Below, in pieces: positions 50,241 to 62,400 of a stretch of DNA of 64,000 bases. The number at the start of each line of letters is the position of its first letter. Position 1 is the first letter of the stretch. Source of the stretch: Calliopsis andreniformis. Lineage: Eukaryota > Arthropoda > Insecta > Hymenoptera > Andrenidae. The notes under the pieces are model-generated. The model was given only the letters and a program-made list of their open reading frames with translations, had not been told where the DNA came from and ran no database searches. The DNA is taken from NCBI RefSeq assembly GCF_051401765.1, contig NC_135066.1, positions 17,339,001 through 17,403,000 on the forward strand, written 5' to 3'. The position numbers and the translations under genes were made by a program.

Positions 50241-51895
50241 ATAACTGAATTTTTAAATCAGATTTTCATTTATCAAATGTCCAACTTGTTACACTGTCTA
50301 CAACAAACATGTGTCATGTTGGCACGTGCCTAAGAGTAGCTTTTGACCCCTCGAAGCACAAGAGATTGCGACCCCAGTGGACCGAGTATTCCTTACACGA
50401 TATCTCGCACAATTCCGCGGCGTTTCGTTTTTCGTGGCGGTCGCCTAGCCGTGCGTCATTGACGGAATTAGATCCGGTCGCGACTTTCTCGGCAGACTGT
50501 ACGGGGGGATTGCATTCGTCTATCCGGATTCTCTCGGTATCTTTACGCGCAGCTCGTTGACGAGTGGTACTTGCAACTTTTACACACTGTTGCAAAAGGC
50601 CGCGGCCGAGCCTGTGAGCGCGTGTGTGCGCGTGATCGCGATAAAGGAGCAGATAGACAGTTACACTGATTGAGATTGCGAGCAGCCAGGGCCGTCAGCG
50701 TTGCTGGCTCCTGCCGCCTCTCCTCTTGCGAGTGGCTTTTTCTTTTGGCCTTTTGCGGTGACACCAGCACGTTTCACCTTCTGCAGCCTGCTCTGCCACA
50801 GTCGATGTGGAAAATGAGATTTTTTGTCAAACGCTAAGCTCATCGCCGGTTCCAAGTATCTAAGAAGTTGCAATAATTCGAACAGAATCATTTTCAATAC
50901 TTCACTCGATAGATGTACAGCGGAGCGTCGACTATCCGAACTGGGTTTTCCTCGATCTTTGTTACTTAGAATTTTCGGTATTTGAAGTACTATCGATGAA
51001 GCTATACAAGAACCTCAAGTAAACCTCGAACTATCACTTAATAGTAGTATTAATAGTAGTTTATCTAAAGTAAAAAAATTTAACCATGAATTTTGAAATT
51101 CGTGTTAATTCCGATAATCGGTGTCCTACTGTATTTACTGAATGTCTGAAAGCAGACGATATTTTTTACATTAATTGAATAATTTCAATCGACTCGAAGT
51201 ATATACACTTAACTTTCACAAGCTTTGTAATGGAGCTATGATACGATCGATTAATTGAAAAATTAATACGGTGGCTAGAACAGGAGGTAGTAAATGATGA
51301 ATAGAAAACTAAGTGTAAAAAAGAAGATACAGTTACTGGGCACTGTGAGCATATAACTTGCGAGCGTCCGCTATCTTGGCACCCGTTGTCCCCTTGATGC
51401 TCGGGGTAATTATTTATACGGCAGGAACCGCTCTAATTAATTGCGACGCGATCATATCTTGAACCATTATTTCGTTGTCGCCCGGCAGAACTACAAATCA
51501 CTGATAGCTTCGGCTGTGCTAATCGTTCGAACGAATGCGTGGCGAACATTGAAACATTAAACAAGAAAATCTGAATATGTGTGCATGTGATGGATCGTCA
51601 CAGGAAAATTATTCTGAAAAGTGTCACTCAGATTGATTAAGAACAATAGGGACGAGATTTGATATCTTTAGTTTTATAATTTTATATCTGATAGTGGATT
51701 ATAGAGATATTACATTCCTATACTTCCTGTAGCAGATAAACAATTGAACAAATAATTTGGAAACACAAATTCAATATGCACGCCAAATTTAGTGAGACAC
51801 AGAAATGCTCTTTTTATCATAAATTAATGTGATAAGATAACTACATCAATTCCTCTAAGTAATTCAGTTTAAATCTAGTCTAATGACTCTTTGAC

Positions 51896-51924
51896 TCAAG
51901 GTCACTCAAGGTCAACGAAGGTTA
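51896..51924 (+). promoter_or_regulatory. Three extended nuclear-receptor half-sites at 10-bp steps
   Basis: TCAAGGTCA is present at 51896-51904 and 51906-51914, and the related CGAAGGTTA at 51916-51924. The first two match exactly the extended half-site YCAAGGYCR bound as monomers by insect FTZ-F1, HR39 and ERR-type receptors. The starts are exactly 10 bases apart, close to one helical turn, so all would face the same side of the DNA. No exon is visible within several hundred bases; an intronic or distal enhancer is the natural guess. Confidence 0.4.
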
Positions 51925-53280
51925 TATGCAAGAAAAATTGTCCTACTAATATTCTAAATCAATAGGAAGCGATGCTTCTCTGTACCTACTTAAGCAGTCT
52001 CGTGTCTCACGTACTCGTTAACACATATTTGTCGACTTGTCACGGATGTAAGGGTCATGAACATCTTTGCTTATGAACATCTATCACCCTCCTGGTTTGA
52101 ATCGGTATTCTATAGTGTCTAGATACGACTGACACTGAATTGTAATCAAAAAGAAATACAATAACGAGAAAATACTCGAAATGGTTCTCATCCGCACCTT
52201 TATCTTAAGAGCAATTACCATTCATAAAAATTGCAATTTGATTGATTGGAAAATTCTGTTCAGTTCTTTGAGAAAAAATCTATTTTTGCTTTATTAAATT
52301 TTAGTCATTTTTCTAATCCCTAGCTAACCTTTTCTAATTGAATACACCCCATTTAATTTTTTACCCCCTCGTTCCGTGAAACTTCGCAAGTCTCGATAAA
52401 AAAAGATTTTTCAAGAAAATAATTAGTTCTCGAAATGGGTTAACTCGCAGCGTAGAGTCGAGTACGAAGCCTGTTTTTGCTATAGAATTCTTCGCGTATT
52501 CTCTTCAAAAAGTCGACTAAGTGCCATCCATACCTCTCGCACATCTCTCGGTTCGGTGTTTATTCGACTCGCAGAAAAGTGGAAACGAGGCGTGTACAAG
52601 AACACTCTGGCGATCGTTAATGCCTCGTATATTTTCTAATGACGACATCAACATTACAGTCACGCAACGTTAGTTACTTTGTGCGTTGCGGAGAGACACG
52701 TAAGGATCCTCGGTAATCTACGCGTCGCGCTCGCAATGTCGCATGGAAATTAAACACGCGCGAGGCAAAGTGCCGGGAAAGGAAGCGAGTAATGGCAACG
52801 ACAAACAGAAACGCGACGAAGGGACAAGAGTGTCGGGGAAGTAGTTGAAAGAAAGATGAGCAGTGGCGCGTAAAGAACGTGTCAATGCTACTTCGTATTC
52901 GCCTCGAGACGACGAATCGAATAGTCGAAATATCGTCGAATAATTCAGATGTAACTGGGAAACGAAAATTATGAAAGAGATTTAAAAATGGAGACAAAGC
53001 GGTGGCAAGAGGAAAATATCTGTTTGAATTAATTATGCAAGATGTCTTGGAGTGATGTGGTCCAAGAAAATATAATTTCAAAGATGAGAAGCTTTTTACA
53101 TGAGATTTCATTTTTTGAGAAATAAAATACTTGAGAGTGTTAGAAAAGGTGAACAATGTAGGTTCGACTAAAAGCTTTCAAGTTTAAAGTCATGTCAGTC
53201 GTAACTTTTATGCTGCTAACCAGTCACTCTTCTTGAACGCATCAGTTAATCTTATCGCTAGACTCTATTATTAAAAAATA

Positions 53281-53578
53281 CTAGATGTGGCAATTAAATA
53301 ACGAAACTAGTGTGAGAATTGTGATTTATTGCAAATAAAGTTACATTTAACTTTTATCCCCTTCAGCACACTCTCCTCCCCTATCTATACACAGCTACAT
53401 ACGTGTCTTCCATTGTTTAAAACAATGCTGTCAGCCTCTTCAACAGCTTTGCTGTTTTTGATTTTATATGTTCAACAGACTGAAAATGTGTTCCCTTCAA
53501 TGCAGTTTTGCCTTTTAGAAACAGATGGAAGTCACACGGTGCGAGATCTGGCGAATACGGAGGATGATCAAGCACAGG
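53281..53578 (-). pseudogene. Mariner transposase C-terminal fragment, left arm
   Basis: Read on the minus strand this arm encodes HPPYSPDLAPCDFHLF, the signature of mariner transposases around the third catalytic aspartate, which is kept here (the Asp of CDF). It then continues through the Gly-Thr-His-Phe region. A deletion of about 14 bases near 53434 shifts the frame and ends it early. The N-terminal DNA-binding part and the first two catalytic aspartates are missing. It is nonfunctional. Confidence 0.85.
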
Positions 53579-53579
53579 A

Positions 53580-53898
53580 GTGCACCAGGACAACGCATCA
53601 GCCCACAATGCCCTATCTGTGAAGCAGTTTTTAGCGGACAAGCATATTCCTGTGCTTGATCATCCTCCGTATTCGCCAGATCTCGCACCGTGACTTCCAC
53701 CTGTTCCCAAAAAGCAAAAGTGCATTGAAGGGAACACATTTTCAGTCTGCTGAACACATAAAATCAAAAACGGCAGAGTTGTCGAAGAGGCTGACAACTG
53801 ATGAGCTACAGCATTGTTTTAAACAATGGAAGACACGTATGCAGTGGTGTATAGATAGGGGAGGAGAGTATGTTCAGGGGGACAAAAATGAAATGTAA
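53580..53898 (+). pseudogene. Mariner transposase C-terminal fragment, right arm
   Basis: From 53580 the frame reads VHQDNASAHNALSVKQF and reaches HPPYSPDLAP, then a TGA. Compared with the left arm, two bases (TG) are lost exactly at the codon pair Cys-Asp that holds the third catalytic aspartate. In the restored register that aspartate would lie 34 residues after the Asp of HQDN, the D34D spacing of true mariners. After the shift the rest of the C terminus is open to a TAA at 53896-53898. The N-terminal half is absent, so the copy is dead twice over. Confidence 0.87.
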
Positions 53899-53960
53899 CT
53901 TTATTTGCAATAAATCACATTTCTCACACCAGTCTCGTTATTTAATTGCCACGCCTCGTA

Positions 53961-56900
53961 CAGGAAAACTTGCTGTTTTTAAGTTTACTCGAGCACTCAC
54001 GAAAACAGGTGATAAGTAATGCATTACTTAGGCGTTAAATGTATCAGTCATTTGGTTACAACGCAGTAAACTTTTTTGTTTTTTTCCAAGGTGATCAATA
54101 GCACTCCTTTAGAAAAAAAAAAGGAAAAAAAATGAAATAAAATTCGAGAACATAAAGCACGATAAATAAGCCATAAAACGATGTTTCCATTTAAAATTCA
54201 ATTCCATCTCATAACACTATTTCAATTTCAATTTTCTTTAATCCTAGTTCATCTGCAAATCATTACAAAACAGCGCATTAAATTGCAATATTTGTCATAT
54301 ACATTATGATGACTAACGGTCAAGGCTATCAAAGTATCCGAGACCTTCGATGCTCCCCCAAGGCATCCAAGATATCACAGATAACCAATACTCTCGTGAA
54401 CCTTCCAAGACATGGTAGACGAACTTAAGAAAATTTTCAAAAACCTCTGCTGCCGCTGGTGTAATATTTTCGACTGAAATTTCCAGAACGATTCGATTGA
54501 ATCGGTACCGTGTTCGTACACGTGCGCGGCTCACACGCACGTACATCGGCCTGAGCAACAGCGACACACGCAAAAAGCGGTTTGACATTGTCTTACGTAA
54601 GTAAATTTTAAACGATAGATGATACGTCAGTTCTTGACTTTGCATTAACTTGTGGCAATCGCTCGCGGAAGATCATGCGCGTGGCGCGCTCGTTTACACG
54701 TGCGGTTCATGAGCACATGCTTTTATACAAAGAAACTCATCGGTCGATTAACGACGGCGTTCAGAACGAGCCGACTGACATTCAGATTTAATGGACTACT
54801 GGACTTACTGACTAACACGCGTTACGTGTTACATTCGCCGACAGTATCGATGGAACATGATTGCGATCGTGACTTTGCCGATTGTATAGAAAACTGAATA
54901 GGAATGAACGAAGACTGATAGGTCATTATAATCAAATATTGGATTAATTATGGGGATAGACAATGAGACGAGGGTTCGCTGGGATATTAATTACTGGAGG
55001 GATCAGGTACTGAAGTATCGATTGATATAAGGGTTGTTCGATTGGCAGCTTGGAAAGATTGTGAGATCAGAATAAAAATAACAGAACTGATTAATTTTTG
55101 TGTTTCGTTGCTGTTGAATCTAGGAATTTCAGTTGCAATTAAAGATAATATTGCTAAGATATTACCAAGTAAATGATATTTCTGTTTTTAAGCAAGTGAT
55201 TCAATTATTTAAACATTCTGTATCATAATGAATTTAATTAATCAAGTTTCTGCTGCATAATATGTAATGATGCAAAAATATGTGATACTTCTATGTAATC
55301 AAATGCCACGTTTTCTGACACCTAATTTTCCTTCACTTTTTTACGTTCCTTTCATTCATGTAAATGTCATTAAAAGTAAAAACACTTAATTACCCAACGC
55401 TGCCCCCATTACTTTACGCTACTTTTCATCAAACTAATGGTAGTTGACAGTGGTAGCCGATAGACTAGGAAAATGAAACAAGTTCGTACATTATTTTATA
55501 AATACCTAACACCTTGGATAAGCGTGTCAATCATGCCATTCGAAAGTATTCTAAAACAGTCATTTGAGTAGGTTGAACAAGCGTTCAGTTAATGACTGCT
55601 AAGTAACCTATATGTAAGATGTGAGTGTTAATGTGTATAATTCCTGCGCCATGTTATGATTATCAGCAAAAAAAATCTTTCCACAGTCTCATTTGGGTTA
55701 TAAATACTTTTCACAGTTCCTGTCAGAGATTTAGTGAATTCTGTAACCTCATTAGTCTTTTTTAGTTTACCTCCTCAACACATATAACCCCAGATCAGGA
55801 AGCTCATTTGGATAAAAAATTGGAAAAAAATTCCACCTCCGTAAAAATCTCGCCTACCAAGGAGAACCAAGTGACAGACAGCTCCCTATCACGGAAACAT
55901 TAAGTCAGGGCAGGTAATAAAGAACCAGCCGTCATAAATTATTATAATCTACAAGGCACAAATAATCTAATCGCGTAACACATTCATATCGGGTCGCTCC
56001 TGCCGCAGGTATAATTAGTAATTAAGGGTGAAATTAAACGCACGGTGAGATCCGATCGGCTCCGTGAACGAAGAAACCCCGCGAAGCGTTTCGCTCGCGA
56101 TAAAGGAGAGACTACGAATTGGAGTGAATGTTTAATCGGGCGGCGATAAGCAACCTTGCTGCTGCCGCGGACGAAACTCAACTTTAATGGAAACGTCACG
56201 CATGCGTAGGCCTGTTGCACAAACTTTACGTTTATATAAGTTTCGCGTAGACACGCGTGCCGACGCGGGCATTCAAAGAGGGAAGAGTCCCGAAAAGAAT
56301 TTCAACGACGCCGAGAATTGTGCAGACGGAGGGAGAGAATCAGAGAGAGCTTCATAGCCAGAGAGTCTCATCCTCTAAGGTCGCTCCAAGGGCGTGGTGT
56401 GATCGAACTCTGCACGGCGATTGTTCCCCTCACGCTCGAATTTACATGCGCATATCGCAGTAATACGCGTTCTTTCAATGGATTTAATCTTCAATTTAAT
56501 CTTCATATTTAACTCGACCTCCTTTTTTTTTTTCCTCCTCGCGGTTAAGATCCGCCAAGTCCGCGCACCAGTGGCCTCTGATGCCTCGTATTTTAGTTCA
56601 TCAATGGATTTTTCAGTTTCTATCAGCGGCCTTTCGCTGGTAGAAATCGGTTGTTAATCCTTATGGCAACGTTAATTGCCCTGCTGCTCCCATACGTTGC
56701 ATGTAGCCATTTGTCGATGCGCGTCTGTCGAGGAAGCGGGCATATTAACCCTTAATTGATAGGGTGAAGTGTACCGGCGGCGTATAATATGAATGATGCG
56801 ATCGATTCGATCTTGATTGAGAAGCTGGCTCAATATTGTGCTTTCGAGGCTTAAGTACTGCGGATCGTGGACTTTTGCTGATGGTAGATTGCGTAGTCAT

Positions 56901-59070
56901 TAAACTTGGAACTGCTTCATTTATGTTTGAGGCGGAGAAAGATATTTAATACATGATTGCTAGAGGCATGGAGACGACTGGGGAGGAATGCTTTAAAGGA
57001 GTACAGTGACAGGGTTTGGTATGATCCTACAGTGGCTAAATTCCCAGAGAACTAAAATTCGTGTTTTTGCGAGCGTTCCATCTAATGATAAACGGTTGCC
57101 ATACTAATAACAGAGGTTGAATTACCTTAACCCTCCTTAAATGATACAAAGAGCCATTTCACCTCTCACAGGTTCATTTTTTGTAAACGCTTTTGTTTTC
57201 TCGCCCAATCGAATTGATTGAGATATTAATGAAAGGAGGGTAAAATAATGACAAACTTACAAGGCAAGAGTGGAACAGTCCCAGAGAGACCACGCATCTG
57301 ACTTCATTGCTCGAAAATCGGACCAGTTATCCGCTGCAAGTGTGCACATTGCGAAGAGGCGTTATTACGGCCTCCAATTAGGACACCGTCAGACATTAAT
57401 CGTGTACCAGCTAAGATTAACCGCACAACTGGCCAGGAAAAAGGAAAGGAAATAAATGAAATTACCTGTTTTACTCTTAGCTACTGTGCGGGATCGATCT
57501 TTAAAGCGCACTTCATCATTATTCGCTCTCATTCTAATTATATCGACCGTACAACATGTCCCATTTTAGAGTAAATGGGGCACCCTACATACTGTTGATG
57601 CTCTATGTAAGACATAAAAGGAGTTAGCTATAAATTACAGAGGAAAACAGGAATTCCACATGGAAAGATCAAGAAATGAGAGGAAAGTAATTACAGCACC
57701 AAGGAGTAAATGTTGAAATACAATTTGAAAAAATTTGTTTATTCCTTGAAATTTCTTATCCATATTTCGTGACATTTTTTTCTTAATGGAACGCCCTGTA
57801 TGTCTAATGGACGTTGTTTTAACAAGAAACGGTATTTTACATAATTAAATAACCACTGTCAGTAATAAAACGTAATGACCGTTCGGAGTGCTAATTTCGA
57901 CATTAAACGACAGGGTTTATGAAGAGTACGTAACATTCGACGCATGGACAAGATGAAGGTGATTATTTTTTAAGAGAAGTTTTTAATGAAAGATCAAGTA
58001 AGTGTTGCTAAATCGGATAAATGAAAGCAACAATGATAAGGAGAAAGAAAAGATATAATTAATTCAGTATATATACCCCACATTCGGAAGATATTTATGA
58101 AAGCACATAGAACAAATTTATGAATGTACTTTTGTTTAAGTATTAAAGTAAATAGATATTTATCATGGAAATACTTAAAAATTTGGAAGCTCAAGAATTT
58201 TCAAACTGAAATATTTAAAACACACAGAAATTCTGACAATATTATGGACATAAATACCTATTTATGGATATGAACTATCCCAGACCCAATTAACGCCAAG
58301 CTATTCAACACGATACAAAAATAATCCTAAAAACATTCCCTCTGAACCGAGCAGTTCCAACGATCAAAAAATCCCATCTAATTTCCCTCGAGCTCGCCAC
58401 TACACCTCACAACTAAATATCTTAATTAATTAAATCTCGATCGGTATGCCGCCCAATTAAGCCACCGTAACAAGTTCGCGCCGGTCGTCGTCGATGGAAA
58501 AGTAAAAAGCCGCACATTTCACGCGCTTCTAGATATAGGAGACGGGTCCCCGATAAATCATAAAGGGACACCTGTCGCGCGACGAGAACAGGTTCCCCGG
58601 TTCTCGTCTACGCCAATGTCACCACGTAACACCGATTTCCACTTTCGACGCAGCGTGACTCCGCGCGGAGATAGCAGTTTCCCCCGCCCGATGTCCCGAT
58701 AAGGTGAAAATTAGCCACGATGCTCGAGCAGAAAGCTCATAAAACTCGCCTCTTCATTCCTACGTAGCTAAGAGCCGAGCAACACGAGGGTTCTCGCTGC
58801 TAACAACGACTTTAATTATATGCCTTTGCATACTTTGTGTCCGACCATTTGGTATACCTCATCGTCCTCACGGGGGACTGGCCTTATCCGGGAATATGAT
58901 CGGGATAGTAAACGTTCGCGAGGTTAAGCATCATCGTCGCTACGCTGACAGTATAATTGGCGTCCGGCGGACAGGTGCAAGTCTCGCGATTCACGAGTCA
59001 AAAGTGCCCTTTCGAGGGCAACAACCGATTATTAGGTTAATTCACAGTCTCCCGATCCTAGGAGCAACGT
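53961..59070. other. No gene recognised
   Basis: AT-rich with a CpG-richer piece at 54450-54860 and another at 55985-56640. Minus-strand frame 54313-54645 (110 codons) is unsupported. Words such as CACCCTACATAC (57591) and ACGCCCTGTATG (57791) recall the ends of some arthropod repeats but do not define an element. At 55003-55020 a string resembles mature miR-275 with one base missing, without a hairpin. Confidence 0.45.
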
Positions 59071-59480
59071 ATCGTGAATGAAACACGTGAGAAGTCTCCT
59101 CGTGCTTTCAGTCTCGAATTCCAGTCACGTGTCTATTTCTCTTCTCCTCCTCATCCTCCTCCCCCCTCCTCCTCCCTCGCCTCGCCTGGCCCCGCGGAGT
59201 TTCCCTCGCGGGGCCCGTTCGCGCCGCTTTTTCGTGAAACCGTTCTCTCCATTCGACGATCACGTTTTATAGTCGATCGTAATTACAGACTCGCGACAGT
59301 AAGTTATGCGCGAAACTTCTGAGAGACGGCCGATGCAAGACGAGCGTAGCTGTGTTAAGGGTAACGTTTACCAACGAACGGAGGCCAGATATGGCGCCGC
59401 GCGTTCGTCGCGTGTAATGAGCTCACGGTCATTATCATGCACCGCGAGCGCGTGCATACGCGGCCACGATCGTCGGACGC
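59071..59480 (+). other. CpG-rich block with a plus-strand 5' splice site
   Basis: The plus-strand sequence up to 59298 ends GCGACA|GTAAGTTATG, a good 5' splice site apart from the A at the last exon base. The frame that crosses it (59074-59322) has no ATG at its start; the ATG at 59078 opens a different frame with a hydrophobic Leu-rich start and a Pro-rich segment that stops at 59272. A pyrimidine tract (59140-59180) causes both oddities. An untranslated first exon of a rightward gene is possible. Confidence 0.25.
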
Positions 59481-62400
59481 TACACGAGGATTAAAAAGTA
59501 GATGAGATGTGTGCCGATTATGTGAGCTTGTAGCGCGGCTTCGTTAACGCTTTCCTATGGTTTATGAGACTGTGGAGTCGGGGGGCGGTCCCCATTCTTC
59601 GTTTTCGGTACTCGGAATAGTCTGTCTTATCTGTGGCTTGTTATTAATTACAGAACGTGTAGAAAGTTATTAAATTATGTAGGCATTGAAATAGTGATGG
59701 CCAAATGTTTCTTTTTTATTGTAATCTAGCTGCTAGGTAGTGTTTGGGTGTCCAGTGAATTGGTATTTAAGAGAAAATGGAAATAGAAATTTTCAAGTCT
59801 GAGGATTGTTCAAGTCTAAGAAAGCAATTGAATTAATTTGAGAATAGAATGCTTTGACTTATTACTGTGTTTTTGTTGTCTATATAATCATAGAAGATAT
59901 ATTACGGCTGCCAACACTCACACCTGCGTCAATTCTTATTCAAACTGCTCGTATATCAACCCTTAAGAAAAAACGCCAACGAGAACGATGTTAGAGTGTT
60001 ATTGTCAGGCTCGTTTACACTAAAATGGATGCCAATTCTGAGAGCTTGAAAGGGAGTCATCCAGTAGCGACGTGTTATTAATCTTTCTTAAGTTACATTA
60101 GAATTAGTGGTCGGGTATGCGCGACGATTCACGCAGCTGCAATTGAATGCACGCGCATGCAATGCGCATTGTGCGCTGGGCACACGAGGTCGACGATATT
60201 TCCAGAGAAATATCGTTCACTTTTTCTTTGAGCTGTCACATGTTGTGACAGAGAAGATCCTCTAATATATTATCTACAGTATGCAAAGTATTATGAAACT
60301 TGAGTAATTATTTCTTTCCCAGTGACTAAGGAGAGATAAATTTCAGCAGAAAGAAAAGAAACAATTTTGAATACGTAAATTACTTGCTCTGCTCCGTCAA
60401 AAGTACAGCAAGAATTTTAATCATCCACAAACGACAAATACCACAAATACAAATTACACAACTATGGACGATAATTAATGAAAAATTACAGCGATTTTCA
60501 GTCGAAGAGGATCACTACAGAATAAATATACAAACGAATTTTCGATCGAATTTACATAATTACGATGTTGTTAAGTAGACACCTATCTAAAATTGCATCT
60601 ACAACCTACTAATTATAAGACACAGATTTTACAATACAAATTACTTAGTTAACAAACTCCACGTTCCACAAATGAGATCGCAGAGGCAACGCCAGAGTGG
60701 ACGATTTTTAACGCCAGCTCTATCAGCAGCAACAGAACGGAAAGCAGCACGCGCGGTGCTCGTTTCGCGCGAAACAATTAGCCAAGAAATCCGAGTGCAA
60801 CCAATTTGACAAATGTGCAACGATCGACGGTGCACGCGCTCGGCGTTCACGGTGCAGGTGTATACACGCGCGCGAGGGAGACACGGGGATCCCGACGTGG
60901 TCTGTACAAGGCCGTGCATTCTTCGCGGCGAGATCTCGACGCGCATAACAGAGCCAGGAGAGAGGCTGACATTTGTAACAATGTAGCCCCGGCAATAAGA
61001 GCCACGACTTCGGCCCGTTAATCGGCTGTCTCGGCTTGTATTTTTAGACCTTGCCGAGGTACGTAATAGCCAGCAACGAGATTGCCGATCGTGTGTGCGT
61101 TGCAATAAGAATGGCCGAGGGAGGACGAGTCTCGACCCGCGCCACGGAACGCTCCTTTCATCGACGTGCAATTACGTCGGGTACAACGGCCCTGCACGCC
61201 TCGCGCTCGCTTTTTCTCTCGTGACCGATACAGAACGGAAGATCGACGTGTACTGCCCGTGACGGATACTGGAAACAAGTCGAAAGCATGTTGTTTTATG
61301 GCCGCGCGGAGTGCGTATATTGTAGCCTCAGACCATGTACAATGTACGTCTTCGAGGGCGCTCCTTCTTTTCTCGAGCGTAATTATGGTTTGTTATATAC
61401 TTATGCACGGGGTGTGTTACACGACGCGGGGACGATTCCCCGAAATTGTTAGAGATAGCGGGAAGTGAACTCGGTTAGAGCGGGTTACTCTTTGTGCAGT
61501 TTTTGCGGTTTTGAGGCGAGGAGGTTTTCATCCTTGGCTTTTTTATAGGACGTTCGTCCTGCAACGCTGCATGGGATACTTCGAGTATAGATAAGTTCAA
61601 ATTAGGGGGTAAAGGAAATTTGAGACGAGGAATGTGGGTTGCAATTATGGTGGGAAGAGATTTTAGAGCGTAATGGTACTGATAGCGTTATTAAGCTGGA
61701 ATCTGTGATAATTGAATCATGCAGAGATTTTTTTTGTAAGTTTGAGCACAGTTTTTTTTTAGGATTTTCGATAGCCTGAGATATGGAGCTTTTTTTCAGT
61801 TTATTAGTACCGAAATGGATAGAGAATAGGTGGCACGATTTTATTATATTGAAGGAGGTTTATTTGCAGGCTACATCGTCTCTGCATACATTGTGCTGTC
61901 GTTAAATAAGATAGTTGCACGGTTGAGTTCCAATGGAACAGTTGCCCGGCTTCCGTGAAAGCAGGCAAGCTAAATTAGACGAGTAATTAAATGAATTATG
62001 TAAAAAGTGAGTAAAAAAATATTACGTACGAATGTATATAAATCGAATAATAGAGAGGGAAGAACAAGTTAATATGTTAATCAACGAAATAAATAAATCA
62101 GTTCCCAGAAACTTAAACTCTCGATCCCACAATAATTCTTAACTCTCCAGTGCATGATGGATTGGATATGAAAGACCCACGAGGACGTCACTTTTCATTT
62201 CTTTTTTATTCGTTTAAATATTAATAAACATGTATCTTATATGCAAGTACTAGATGATTCTAATGGAACTGTATTTATTAATAAAACATAGAAGAATAGA
62301 TTAGAATAGAATAGAACCCCCTGGGACTCTACCCCTGCCATAACAGAAATACTCTATACCCGTGCACTGGAGGTTAACAGTAGAACGTGGCTCTTTATGC

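Larger units (their letters stand above)
48840..53280. other. No gene recognised
   Basis: AT-rich with a CpG-rich block at about 50300-50800 that is open in several frames on both strands but without good splice sites. Repeats at 50080-50240 and a regulatory-type cluster at 51896-51924 are listed separately. The minus-strand frame at 52674-53156 (160 codons) starts with a non-ATG codon and has no support. Confidence 0.45.
53281..53958. mobile_element. Palindromic mariner derivative made of two 3' halves
   Basis: The element starts after TA (53279-53280) and ends before TA (53959-53960), the target of mariner elements. The right end read inward is CGAGGCGTGGCAATTAAATA; the left end matches with few changes. 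The left arm (53281-53578) is the inverse complement of the right arm (53648-53958), with about nine tenths of positions alike and one gap of about 14 bases. A 69-base loop (53579-53647) belongs only to the right copy. Both arms encode the C-terminal part of a mariner transposase, each reading outward. The 5' half is absent from both. The whole can fold into one long hairpin and could have been mobilised by a transposase acting on the two identical ends. Confidence 0.88.

Noticed and set aside
52674..53156. 160-codon minus-strand frame next to the mariner
   Set aside because: It starts with TTG, has no splice sites and is Phe/Ser/Arg-rich; no link to transposase sequence.
55003..55022. TCAGGTACTGAAGTATCG, resembling miR-275 with one base missing
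   Set aside because: The missing base lies in the mature region, the 3' part diverges and the upstream sequence does not pair to make a hairpin.
57540..57800. CACCCTACATAC and ACGCCCTGTATG as ends of a repeat element
   Set aside because: The two words lie in the same orientation and there are no matching flanks, so no element can be delimited.
60641..61171. 176-codon minus-strand frame in a CpG-rich block
   Set aside because: It starts without an ATG, is Arg/Ser/Cys-rich as stop-poor CpG DNA gives, and overlaps other open frames.
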